A program made the translations under genes and the position numbers. From Hermodice carunculata (lineage: Eukaryota; Annelida; Polychaeta; Eunicida; Amphinomidae): 64,000 nt of DNA. The first letter of the stretch is position 1; each line of letters starts with the position of its first letter. Shown one piece after another: positions 29,206 through 42,020 of the stretch. The stretch covers positions 26,269,637 through 26,333,636 of the forward strand of contig OZ026630.1 of NCBI GenBank assembly GCA_964020975.1, read 5' to 3'. The notes beneath the pieces were generated by a model, which was not told where the DNA came from, made no database searches, and saw only the letters and a program-made list of their open reading frames with translations.

Positions 29206-31064
29206 GTTCCAAGTGCAATGCATCTGTGACCATCATGTTATGTTAATCGTTTCATCATCAGCTAAAACCGTGACGTGGACAATAACAACGGCACTTTAAT
29301 CTTTAGGCCCTCTCCTCGATGAGAATTTGTCTTAAGTTTATTTTATTGGGGTGATTCACTGCGTAATCTGGCTTCATATGAGCACGATATTATATCTTGT
29401 GAACAAACTTAAAAGCAAGCGATAAGTAGTTCTTCGAATCTCTCTGATTAGTATATGAAAAGCACGCTTCTTATTCTTAATGTAATAGTATTAAATCAGT
29501 TTGATATTGTGAAACAATTCCTATTAGCCCCTGTCCTGCTCAGCCTTCCAGTAGGAGTCCAACGTACAGAATACACTTTTGAATCTAGCAAAATACAAAC
29601 ATGATGAGTGTCTAGGAATCGTACTCACATAATGAACTTTCTTCCGAGTATCCTTCGTGCGCAATATGTCAAGTGTCATTACTAAATCGACTTATAGCAC
29701 TAGTTCAAGTAAAGACATGGACATCACATACGGCTATACATATGGCGGGAAATGATATTCCGAGCATGCATCGCTATATCTTGAGATAAGATAAAAATAA
29801 TAGGGATCAATCGGATACATACGTTTTTTACTAAGGATAGTTCACTGATCTGTTTAACGGAGCACTCAATGGTATATAAAATTATGCTGCAATACTGCAC
29901 ACATATATGCATATTGCAAACAGGCAAATAAATTTATTCCACCTTTTGATATTCTCTCATCATCATTTGAACAAAACGTGTTTGTAATGTCTCAAAGAGC
30001 TGTAGATTGAATACTGTAAGGTATATTTGTTTTATGATCATACCGGCATCAACTATATCGTTTGCATGGTAAATTAAAATAGTTTGAGCTAAAACTCAGT
30101 TAATCTGTTCCTGTAGAACATCGTGATAATGCTTATTTCTGAAAAGTTAAAAGGAAACTTTAATAAGACTGGTTTGCTGTTAGGTAGTAAAGATACTTTT
30201 ATATCTGAAGAGTTAAATACGCATTTTCAACTAGATGTAATATATGTACTCATGGATAAAACAAATCAAAAGAACACATTAATTTAAAGATTTAGATACT
30301 GTAATATTTATTTACACCAGCCTGTCCTTTATTCTACAGACATGTAATAGGCCTTTAGGGTCACATGGGTATAAATCAGCTCTATCTGTGATACATCTGG
30401 ATACCCCTTTGATGTGTAAGATCGTCCCTGAGTCCCAAAACGTCTACGCGTATTATTGGTAACCCTTTAACATTCAACGTCTTGTCTATTATTGGTGACT
30501 CTGTATGAGTTAATGGACAGTTTCATCGGACATTTTTTGGCTTTTTGTGACCTGTCTGCAGACGACAGTATATTGCGAAGAAGTATCAATATTTTTTTTT
30601 CACCCAATACATGGATGCATTAAAGTAATTGAATACAAGATGTTTTCTTCGGGTATTTGAGTGTGATGTTAGTTATCATAAAAAAATCAGATTAGCAGCA
30701 CACTGTTTGTAGTAAGTCTCAGCCAAATGGTTAATCCTGGATGGTTTCACGTGATCAAGCTAGACAATTCTGTATCAGGTTGTGTGAAAAAACCTCCACT
30801 GCACCGATATCGTGACCATTAGTTTGCACGTGACAACTTGATAACAAGCAATTGATTAGGACCTAGTGCATAAATTGTATATTGCTGCTTGTGAGCTTTA
30901 AGATGGGATATAATACAACCAATGCTACATAAAGATCTTGAGAAATAATGAAACGAATACCGCGACTTGCGACCTAAGAGGGATTAGAGCTGGCCTGGTG
31001 ACCTGGAAAATCATAAAGGACAATTTCCCGACCAAAGTGGTAGTAGCCGCAGCAGCAGTAAAAG
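29205..31064. other. No gene seen
   Basis: AT-rich unassigned sequence, no recognised repeat or coding content. Confidence 0.55.
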
Positions 31065-31065
31065 A

Positions 31066-31066
31066 T

Positions 31067-31115
<49 letters not shown>

Positions 31116-31139
31116 CGATGACGACGATGACGACGATGG

Positions 31140-31200
<61 letters not shown>

Positions 31201-31231
31201 AGTATTATTATCATTATTATTATTATTATTA

Positions 31232-31262
<31 letters not shown>
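31066..31262. repeat. Compound (GAT)n-(ATT)n microsatellite
   Basis: GAT repeats with a central GAC/GGT-interrupted part (about 31112-31140) switch at about 31200 to ATT repeats. Confidence 0.98.
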
Positions 31263-33040
31263 CGCGACCAACGGCCTATACATTTATTTGGAGTGACTTA
31301 CAACCTTTCTACCAGCGGTCCCTGACCTTAAAATGATGGTCACTTGGCTACGACAGGAGGTGTACATTGGAAGGTTCTTAAAGCCTTCTCAAGCAAGCTC
31401 GTCAGACCTCTTCAGATTTCAAATGCCTGCTCGTTTTCCTTAGACTCCTCTTTGTTCCTTTCTATGACATTTTGTTCAATTGCGTATATGAAATAAGGGT
31501 CTCGTGAGAATATGGTATTGCCATGAACAAAGAAACGTGGAACCATTGTACACCATTTAATTGCTACTAAGCGATTGTGCCTGGGTATTTGAGCGCGCTC
31601 TAGTTAGTTCCCTGTGGTGTACCAAACGTCACCGATAAGGTCATCTGTACTTGCAAAAAAAAAATCATTCTCTTTAGTTGTAACAAATCATTTGATTTTA
31701 TTTTTCGCTCTCTCTCTCTCTCTCTTTTTTTTTTTGAATATTCAGGAAGCTTGAAACGTTGCCACATAAACAGTCGATTTTGTTTGGATTCTCAAACATG
31801 CTTGTCTAACATGATTTTTCTTTCTGCGGGATTGAAGAAAAAAAGACATAATGAAGATGAAGGTTATCCTTGTATTGCTCGGCTAACAGATGAAATGTTA
31901 ATGCAACCACGAATAGGACCCCGTTCACATCATAAATGCCCAACTTGTCTCCGGTTTCGTTTATCATATCTGTTATATGTTTAGTAAGGACTATGTTTTT
32001 GTCATTAGGGACCATCATTAGCCATCATCTACCGTCAAATATGTATAGATTTTGTTCTATTTTGTCAAAACAAAAATAATATGGCAAAGTTTTTTGTTTT
32101 TGTTTATTTGTTTTTTTTTGTATGCAGTTAAAAATTTCAATATAAAATAACAAGCAGTTTGTTATGCTGTATGATCTAAGGTTTGTAATCTCCAAATAGC
32201 TTTGTTTTGGTCTTCTCTTCATTCCCAATATCTGTTCTTAACATGTAGAACGGACGCCATTAATGCAGGGTCTACTTTCATTTGGAATTTGTGTGACGCT
32301 TAAAATTATATGATACACACAGATCGATTGATGATACCAGCTATGTGTCTAGAAATATTATCTGCTTCCTACCTTGCAAAGTAATTTAAATTATAAGATT
32401 CTATGTATGAATAATCAAACGCATCATTATTAACAGAAGATAAATATTGAGCATGAGACGTCAGAAAAAGGTCTAGGCTTCTGCTTGGTTTGCTTTACAT
32501 CTGCTTATCGATATAAAACATTACATATCACTTAAACGGGTACCAGTTGAGAGACAATTACAATTCATGATACAGAGGGTATTCAATCACAAAGAAATTC
32601 CTTTTGGGAAGCACAACTGCCAAACGCTTGCTATTCCAGCAGAGCACTTACATTATCCGTGCCACACACACTTCACAAAAAATGTTTTAGCGGTTGAACA
32701 TATGTGAAGGACCATTATCTGTGCTACCTGTGTCCATCTGCTGCAGAAACCCGTGGCTGACTGGGAAGCTGTGAAAACTGATACAAGGTTAATGCAATAA
32801 AATTTTTGTTTGTTTGTTTGTTTGTTTGTCTTTTTTCCTTTTGTCCTAGTAATAAAAATACCAAGTATTATTCTTACAATTAAAACAGAATTTCGAAAAA
32901 TTTATGATTCTTTTTTTTCTTTTACAAGAAGGAAGTGCCAATACGTATGGGGGTGTTGATATACGGTTTCGATTAAGTTTTTAAACAGGAAGCGTTATTC
33001 AAGTTTTTTTTGTTTTTCATTTGAAAAAGAACGCGCAGTC
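31263..33040. other. No gene; short CT/poly-T and GTTT tracts
   Basis: Includes a CT run into poly-T at about 31708-31736 and a short GTTT repeat at about 32808-32828. No coding content recognised. Confidence 0.55.
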
Positions 33041-33042
33041 AA

Positions 33043-33159
<117 letters not shown>

Positions 33160-33270
33160 GTGAGCAACATTCGATGAAAGATCATAAATTCAAGGATAGA
33201 AGTACTTTATTCAGCTTTACTCAAGTATTTTTAGAGAAAAATTACCGAAATATGTGATAAGAAATGCATG

Positions 33271-33366
<96 letters not shown>

Positions 33367-33367
33367 G
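33271..33367. repeat. (TA)n microsatellite
   Basis: About 95 bp of TA with one GTA interruption, only about 110 bp after the preceding TA/TG tract. Confidence 0.98.
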
Positions 33368-34035
33368 CAAAATTTCACCATATTCGTGCTCGTTATTGTA
33401 AAAACAGTTTTGACATTCACTTATTTGTCCCTAATTACCAATTATGCTCACAGCTTACTTTGCATATCATTGTAAAATAGTACTTCGTTCCATAGTTTAT
33501 GAAGGCCTCATATATATGGTCACCTAGGTCTGTCTCCAATTATATGTCGGGACAGCAAGGTGGACGGTAATACAATTTGTAGTTGTTTGCCATAATACCG
33601 AAAAGTCTCTGTCGATTTATTGTAGTTCATATTCTGCAATGTCAGCGAATACCATTCATCTTGACAACATAAGCTTGTATTGTTTTAGTTATAACCATAC
33701 GCTATATAATACCGTAACATACCCACCGTGTAACTCCAAACCAAGACAAATATGAAAGTTCATGCTCTACTTTTCTACACAACCTGTGTTCTCTGGAGGA
33801 TAAGACTTCCTGCATAAACTACTTAATAGGTGAATCTTTTTAATCCCTAACTTGAAAACGCTTAACCTAATTAGTTAAAGAGTGAAGTTATATCTTATCC
33901 GCTAGTATTCTTGGATAACTTATGATAGTTTCTTAACACGTTTATTGTGTCAGAAACGAGTTTGAGCTGACCAAGTTGTAAACCAAGACTTTGATAACGT
34001 ATTTACCCAGATTGCGATTTGCAAAATAAGTTAAT

Positions 34036-34371
34036 ATGATTTTACCATACGTTCCGTATACCTGTTTGTCAGATGAAGTATATTTAGTTGCTAACTGATC
34101 CATAAAAGTTGGAGAGAAACCTTCTGTTATGGTTTCTAAAATATATGGTCCACATCCAAATTTGATTCTGTGGATTATTAAAAAATGGCATTTCGTGTTG
34201 AAAATGATTTTACCATACGTTCCTTGTAATTGTTTGTTAGATGAAGTATATTTAGTTGCAAACTGAAAGAGCTGCAGAGAAAATTTTTATGTTGGAGTCT
34301 TAAGGATATGCCCCACATGAAAATTTGATTCTGTGAATAATAAAAAAATGACGTGTCATTTTTTGTTCTAA
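34036..34371. repeat. Tandem duplication, 168 bp unit
   Basis: Copy 1 (34036-34203) and copy 2 (34204-34371) both start ATGATTTTACCATACGTTCC. They share AGATGAAGTATATTTAGTTG and AATTTGATTCTGTG before an A-rich end. The spacing of starts is exactly 168 bp and divergence is low to moderate, so this is a fairly recent local duplication. No coding content is apparent. Confidence 0.93.
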
Positions 34372-35199
34372 AATGACCAACATATAGAATGGCAATGATA
34401 TATTAGCGTGCCTCAAAATTGCACTTTTTTGCCTGAATTCATATTCAGCATAGAAATATTAGAGGACACTATGTAGACAAAACAATTGAAATATTTTCTT
34501 AGCTGTAGTTTTGAATGAGTTAAAACTGCTCAGTTTGCAATGGGTACATCTTCAAGTCAGCTTCCTGGATGATGAATGGATCATGTGACGATGGACATGT
34601 TCTTAACAATTAGTTTCTTTGTTTGATGGGTATTAATATACTAATGTACATGTATTGATAGAAAAAACTTTTATCAACCTACTAGCACAGGCGAAAATAA
34701 ATAAATACTAGGTCAAACATTTGATGGAGAATCCATGCATTGTACATAAAGCATTTCAGTGAAAAACTCTTTCCGAAAACCTTTTATTCAGACAATTTTT
34801 TGCATTGACTGCACAGCCGCGATAACAGAAGCCCACTTATGCCTGACAGCTGTCAACAATTTCATCTGAAATGACACTTTAATACGTTTCACTGCTTCGT
34901 GTAACATTCTTAAGCTTACGTGAGTTACTCGTGTTTTATACCGTACTACTATGTGTGATACATACATGCATTTTCGGTTTTAATTATCGTGTGATATATA
35001 CTTGTAGTTTTACCTCTCTCATGTTGTCATTAAAAAAGTATATTTTGTGGCTTAAATCTAGACTTTGTTAACTTGGGAACATCACACAACAGCGCGTGCA
35101 CCTGTCCGTCGTTGGGCTACCGAAATGAAGCACGAAAGATCCCCAAATCTCAACACAGGCTGTGATCCATAAACACACCATACGCATGAACACTCTAAG

Positions 35200-37200
35200 T
35201 ATAAAAACTAATATATGATATATTTTGCACCAAAATTCTTTGAGGTTCTCAATATACTGAGCTACAATTGTTGAAGATGAAGCTCACGGTGTCACATGCA
35301 GTCAGTATGTAGATATTCTGAAAAAAAAATCAAGATCTTACTTTGACATTCAAATGACTGTGCATGTTCAGGGACACTGGTGTGCAGTGTTAGGTAGGAG
35401 ACATTCTTGGGGTTCCATTTTTTGCTCAGATTAGGCAATCTCACACAATAGTACATGGCCAAGGCAATGATATCAGTGCCAATGCCGCTAATAACACCAA
35501 AAGCACATCTGTGTGTGATTACACTGTAGTTAACATGGAAAACATCTTTATGTCGGCTTCTTCATTGCTGGTGTATGATAGTTCTGGAATCTCAGGGCAA
35601 GTGGCGCTAGTGATGGCAACACTTTTTCTTAGATCATTGAAAACACTCCAAAAAATAAGTTGGACTTGCTTAAGGAATTTCTCATATTCAGCTAAGAATC
35701 ACCAATGGAGTTCACACGATGTGCTTTATTTTTCACGTATTTTTTTTTCTTTTTTTAATATGGAATGCAAATTTTTGCACACACCTCAGCTTCCCTCTCT
35801 TGCTTTTCCGAAGCACTCTTCTGTCTGGTTTCGTGCTGCAGACGTACATTCGGACGGACGTCATATCAATCCCCAACTAAATGAATGGTGTTGCAACCTT
35901 TTGGTCGCTTGTGAAGGACGTTTTTTCCCGTACAGTGCCTGCAATTTGTTAAATAGTGTGCATCCAAAATTTTGATACCTTTGAAGGAATGTCATAACGT
36001 CCACTATACAGTATCAGGCTGAGGAATTACATGGAATGCTGTCATATCCTATCTACCTTTCACCAATTGTTTTTTTAAGATAAAATGAGGCCAGGTCTGT
36101 TACCAGGTATCATTTGGTAGCCCTGTTCCATTTCCTTATTTGCTTCAAACAAAGTTGAAGGGCACGAAGTCCATTCAAGTAGAAAATCCCAACATTGACC
36201 AAAGTACCCCCCCCCCCCATTATACTACCTTTCGTCAGCATTACAACTGATACCATGTAATTCAATGTGTCATTAAAGCCACCTATCGAAAAATCGGATC
36301 TATGATGTTTTAGTTAGGATCCGTTCTGGGAGCCCTTTACAATTTCCGATATTGCTGGGTCACATGTGACCACAGTGTGACTCTGCCCAAGTTTGTTAGA
36401 AGCCTTCATGTTGTGATCTAGCGATGACTGAACTTCACCAGCTTTCATTGATGACTGAGGAAAAATTGGGCCATATGGAATACATGTGGAATCTGATTTC
36501 TCACGAATAGTAATCTAATGGAATACATTCCAAGTGGTAAGTGCAAAGGAATTCTCCAAGGCCAACGAAACCGTGCAAGAGACCTGGCCGAAGCTTTTGT
36601 GTTCATATGGTATTGGGCATCTCAGTAACTAATGCTGTTACTAAATCTATTTAGAGGCGTGTCATTCCTCTGTTATGATATCTTTCAGAATATGCAAGGC
36701 AGTTCCCACCTGGTTGCGAGTTGGTGTGTTTGCCACTGCATCACATGTATCTTGGCATATGGTCAAGACCTTTGCATGCTGTGCCTATAGTAACTGTATC
36801 TTGCATCTGGTCTCAGGTCAGTTTCAGCATTCATCGAAAAGGCATGAAATATGATCATACAGACTGTTGCCCATTTGTTGGGAAGCTACATCATATGAGA
36901 TATCTATAGTAATGGTTTCACTGATATTAGACTGTAATTCATCTATGTTATGATTAGATTCTGATGAAACTATTGTTTTATTTTTTCCACCAACAATATT
37001 TTTACACTCGGGATTGACCTGAACAAATGGAGGTCGTGTTGAAGAACAAAGTCTTGAAACCAGAATGTTTGAGATATTGTTCCGAGGATTATGTCCACCA
37101 GTAGAAGGTATATATTATCTATATTCTGCCACATCAAACAGTTGTGTTGTGTAAGATTTGACACTTCTTGACTTATTTAACTCCAAGAAGCCGCAATAAG
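35200..37200 (-). mobile_element. Relic of an unnamed repeat-encoded protein family (EEAD / CDTVS motifs)
   Basis: On the minus strand a collinear series of fragments can be read in shifting frames. ISYDVASQQMGNSLYDHI is at about 36900-36840. HTVVTCDPAISEIVKG is at about 36385-36320. GGFNDTLNYMVSVVMLTKG is at about 36290-36230. EIPELSYTSNEEADIKMF is at about 35600-35535, TDIIALAMYYC at about 35480-35445 and ILTACDTVSFIFNN at about 35315-35264. From memory, many invertebrate genomes carry long repeated hypothetical proteins with the same order: a YDxxWxxRG-like block, then VVTxD, GGFHxxxNF, NHEEADTR, TDxxVL and GCDTxS. EEAD...DTD...GCD spacing recalls acidic active sites of PIN/FEN-type nucleases, which is only an analogy. 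The element class is unknown to me. The copy is heavily decayed. Confidence 0.55.
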
Positions 37201-40200
37201 ACATATAAAAGCAGGTATCAATCAATTAAAGTATTATTAAAGTGTTCCAAACCGAGACATGATCCCCATCCATACTACAAAAAAACAGACATCGAATAAT
37301 TAAAAGCATTTGTAATATGATATTGCAAAACATGGTGCCCTCACTATGGAATATTTTGCAGAACACAGGAATACAATAAATCAACAGAGAGAAGCGCAAG
37401 CATATTCGACAAAGTGTGCAAGGAGAGAGCCAAGAAAATGTTAGGGAAATAAAACTGACCACCATGCATTTTTTTTTTCAATAAGGAAGGAAAGTAACAC
37501 ATTGCAAAACTCTGGTGGCCGCTGCGTTAAAAAGGACTTTCCACTTCACACTCAAACAACTTGAGGCATACACGGAACAATTAATGACGAAACACCTAAA
37601 AAACAGTGAGGAAAAAAAATAAATATAACAATATAGTATGGAAAGGATAATCGCTACCTGTACTCAAGTGATGACTACAAAATAAATTCAAATATGTTTG
37701 TGTAGCAATCCGATCCCTCTCTTCATCTGCAATGAAGAGATATTACTGCTTGAAACACAGATTTATTTGTTCCAGTTTTATGCTTCATGACCTTGCATAT
37801 GGAAGGAGAACAGTGGCTTTGCAAGAAAAAGAAAGGTTGACTCATACCTTTTGGTCACCTACTTCAGAATAACACCGTATGGACATGTTCAGGGGTGCTC
37901 ATGGTCCATCTGCCCTTGTGTTATTAATAGCATGACATGCCTTGGATGAGTTATGCACGAATCTCAGATATCAAGGTAAACATGTTTAGGATACTGTAAC
38001 TATATTTGACTTTCCTTTGTATAGGGTAAATAGATGTAAAAATGTTTGCGATGTATGTCCTTGGTATGTAGCTGTTTGTGTAACACTCACATATTTCATT
38101 TTATGGTAAGCCAAAATATTCTTATGGAAATCGCACAATTCTAGGATTGCTATGTATAAACATTTCCAATATATATTCAGTTTCACCAATATTGTACTGC
38201 CAACAAAACAAAACAAGATGATATCATTCTAGTTTTTTTGTGAATTCAATATGACCGCCATTTCGTGACCTATTTACTTGACTTTTTTTACTTGACCCAA
38301 TTTAAAAGAAACGTATTGGTTGTGTTGAAGTGAAATGAAATTATAAAAGGGTTACTATAACACTGAAATGCTCCAAGTCATCATATATAAAACAACCATT
38401 TTGAAAACAAAATACATACAAATCCACATTTGTCACTTTAAACATTATGAAAGTTAAAACCAATTAATCAAATTTTTCAAGAGCTTTGGCACGGCAGGCC
38501 AAGCAAATGTGTCTAAAGGATTTCATATCTTTCGAAATGTAAGACTTAAATATGTTACGGTTTTCCCACTCCAACCTTCCTTTTGCTGGGATAGCTTCCT
38601 GCCTGATGTAATTTGCATTTAATTAATATGATTATTTATTTGCTATTATGGATTCTGCTGACTTTGGCTTCTCAGGCTTTGTTTATTGGCATTTAAGAAT
38701 CAATTTCCAAGTGATTTGCGTTGTAAATTCGAAAACCATCAAAGGTTTTCTGATTTAGGACTGCCGAAATAAATAAATAAATATATATATATATATATAT
38801 ACTACTCTCTGCAAACCACAAGTAATCAGTTTAGAGACACATCTTGTGATGCTTGCATGCAAGGAAAGACAATGATGATCAAATGTAACTGTACTTAATC
38901 ATAAGCATGGTAATCAACCGTTATTCTGACAAAGTTGGGAAACCCCTGTAATCTGCGGTATGAGAATCAACAAATTTGAGTAATGAGCATATAAGCGATA
39001 CGAGAGTAACACCATGCACTGGTACTTCACGTTTCCATCTCGTGATATATGACATGCTTTTTGTTAGCATACATGAACTATCAAACCTTAAGGTTACATA
39101 CCCCATCATCTCAACAGAAAGCCAAGTCTCGCAACATGGCCTCTTGCCACAGAATCCAAATCATAAGTGGAAAAGGTGGCTATTTGCGCAAATAAAACTG
39201 TAACTAGATTGTAATCTGCCTAAAGACATCGGTTACATCTACGCATGAAGGTCATTATTAAAAACTTCTACTTATATTCCAGCATATTATAGGAAGGGAA
39301 AGGTCATCAATATATGTTACAGCAGGCCATACTAATCTCAGTGGCCCAGAAAATAACAATAAAGTCCACGTTTGCTTCCATACACGTCTCCATTAGCACT
39401 TTATAAATGACACATAAAGAAGAGCAAATTTAGATTGATAGAGTTCATTTCATCTCCTGGTCAGATGATGAGACTAATTCTCTATTGCAAAGTACTTTGT
39501 TTGCCCCAGGTATAAATCTTCTTCAACGCAAGACCCTTGCTGGCAAAGGAAAGTTCATGGCATTTTATCCATTTGATACAAAATAAGATTACCAGAAGTT
39601 ACCAGGGAAGACCTTTGCACTAATGTTATTTTGAAAGCATTTGTACCCTAAATGCATGGACCGTTACAGGGTAGAATACATGACTACTAATCTTATAATT
39701 GTCAGTGAAACAGATTTAGTTTTTAAGTTTGACTCCCGTAGGCTTACATAAAACATTTAGAGGCATGCAAACGTCATTATTTGAGCATTTTTTCAGCACA
39801 ATTATAATCATGTGTCTCATTTTGTCATTAAAAATAGCAAATGTTGGTTTTATAATTACGAAAAAATATTAAATAAATTTTAATTTCCCCACGAAAATAG
39901 GCGGTGAGATAATAAATGACATTTCGATAAGTCAGCACCTTTGACTAACTGTAAGCGCCTCAGTAAACCGTTTAGAAATGACATTTGTCTCTAAATTCTG
40001 ATGACATGCAAAAATTTGCTTTCTTCGACTGCATCCTTTCTGGGGAGAGGGAAATATAACCCCTTTCTATGTATTAATTTTGCCAGGAACACATATATTC
40101 TAGGTAGCCTGGACTAATAAAATATTTCTCAATAGTGCTGGAAATGCTAAATCCCATGAACTTCAAGCTGCTCTAGGTATTTTCATTGGAATAATGGTTA

Positions 40201-41460
40201 CTGGCCATTTTATAGTGCCAATTGCTGGTTCGCCACTAGGGCACCATTGTAAGTTTTCATTATCCATCAGGTTCCATGTTAACGAGCAAAGTCATTTACC
40301 TCACGGTAATTTTAACTGATTCCGTTCTGCCCCCACCCTATCTACCGATTGCTTACAGTCAATTCTTTAAATTGGCAGTTACTTTTGTACCAGTGGAAAA
40401 CCTATATAGTAATTTTGCTTTGATGTTTACTGTCCATACTTTGATACAAAGATCCAGTTGGTCATGGCTAGGTTTGCTCAAGACCTCCAGAGATATACCT
40501 TGCAAATAATCCTATTTATTCCAGATAGGATCTCTGCGCAAGAATATAGGTCCACTTCAGTGGTAGATAAGTTTTTGCCAACGATTAAATATTTTAAGCA
40601 CTACATACCTCCTTTTACGCCATTCAGTAGATTCATGAATGTGCACAGTCTTAATCAAATCAACTAAAGATGATTGCCGGTTTCTGTGTGTGACAAGGTC
40701 ATAAGCTCTGGAGAAGTACATGGGTAATCCACGAATATTGCTTGAAGGTTTAATCAAGCTCACAGACTTATGAATGCACAAGGTCATGCATAGCGTACAG
40801 TATAATAGATATGCATTCCAAAGTCAAATAATCCAGGTGCTTCCATGAGTATCCTTGGCCATGGATGCTGTGTGATGTATTTAATCAATATGAATCTTCC
40901 ATTTTGAGATGGATGTAGCTAGTAGAATGTTCGCTCCGCTGCTGTAAATGGTATTTTTGCAGTAAGTTTCATTCTTTTTTCGCCAATGTTGGTGCACATA
41001 CTCTATAAGTGTGGGTAATACTTCCTATATATGTATTGTCATGCTTCATTGATGTTTTTCATTTTGTTTGTGTGTTTTTCCCCACTCAGCAAATATGACA
41101 TATAGGCTATAAGCTCTGCAACCTTTTGGTGACCTTGAAAGTCAACCAAGAGGTCAAAAGTTCTAATATTAGCTTCTATTCTGGTAATGGTGGCTCAAAA
41201 ATCCATGGATTCTATTAAGCATTCATAGTAAAATACCATCTATGCTTGGTTTGGACATAATTATGCACCCGTTTTGCGAGGGGGGGGGGGGGGGCGCTTA
41301 TAGTGTTCAGTAAAATTTTGGCTCTATCATGGCAGACGTCACCTGTTTTCACGATATCTCTCCTGTCTGTTGGTCTAATGCTTTAATTTTCGGGACTCAT
41401 ACTCCAAACATCTGAGAAATCCCTGTGATATAAGTGCTTTATGATTAATGAATTCTCATT
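37201..41460. other. No gene seen
   Basis: A long AT-rich stretch with only short open frames and a small TA tract at about 38778-38800. A G homopolymer lies at about 41280-41295. No RNA genes or mobile elements recognised. Confidence 0.5.
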
Positions 41461-41461
41461 T

Positions 41462-41600
41462 TTTAATTAATTAATTAATTGATTAATTAATTAATTAATT
41501 AGTTAATTAATTAATTAATTAATTAATTAATTAATTAATTTATTTATTTATTTATTTATTTACTGACTGACTTACTTATTCATTTATTTATTTATTTGTC
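41462..41600. repeat. (AATT)n-(ATTT)n microsatellite
   Basis: The self-complementary AATT tetramer is repeated over about 80 bp with single-base variants, followed by ATTT repeats. The AATT part can fold on itself. Confidence 0.95.
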
Positions 41601-41910
41601 TATAAGTTATTTTTTGACTAATTTAGTAGATGTGTCGTGCTGGTTTAGATCTTAATTTTGGTGCATCTGAGACTCATTGTGACTTATTTACTTTACTAAA
41701 ACCGAATAGCTTTCGATTGTTGGTGTTTCTTTGGACTTTCATTGAGCTTCAAGGGCTAATTTTAATGTCAAACAAATATGTTGATTTATATCTTGGTAAT
41801 GGCCGAACCTAGGCTTATAGGTGCTGTAAGATATTAATAGGAAATGTGGTGGTGGTGGTGGTCATGTACTACCAATTTGTACGATAATTATTATCTGCAG
41901 TGGGTTCATG

Positions 41911-41912
41911 CC

Positions 41913-41968
<56 letters not shown>

Positions 41969-42020
41969 GTATTATCATCATCATCATCATCATCATCATC
42001 ATTATCATCATCATCGTCGT
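41911..42020. repeat. (ATT)n-(ATC)n-(GTC) compound microsatellite
   Basis: ATT repeats change to ATC and then GTC-type units. A short GGT run lies just before, at about 41849-41863. Confidence 0.96.

Noticed and set aside
35511-35975. 154-codon plus-strand frame
   Set aside because: The opposite strand shows ordered protein motifs of a repeat-encoded family, so this frame is the antisense shadow of that relic.
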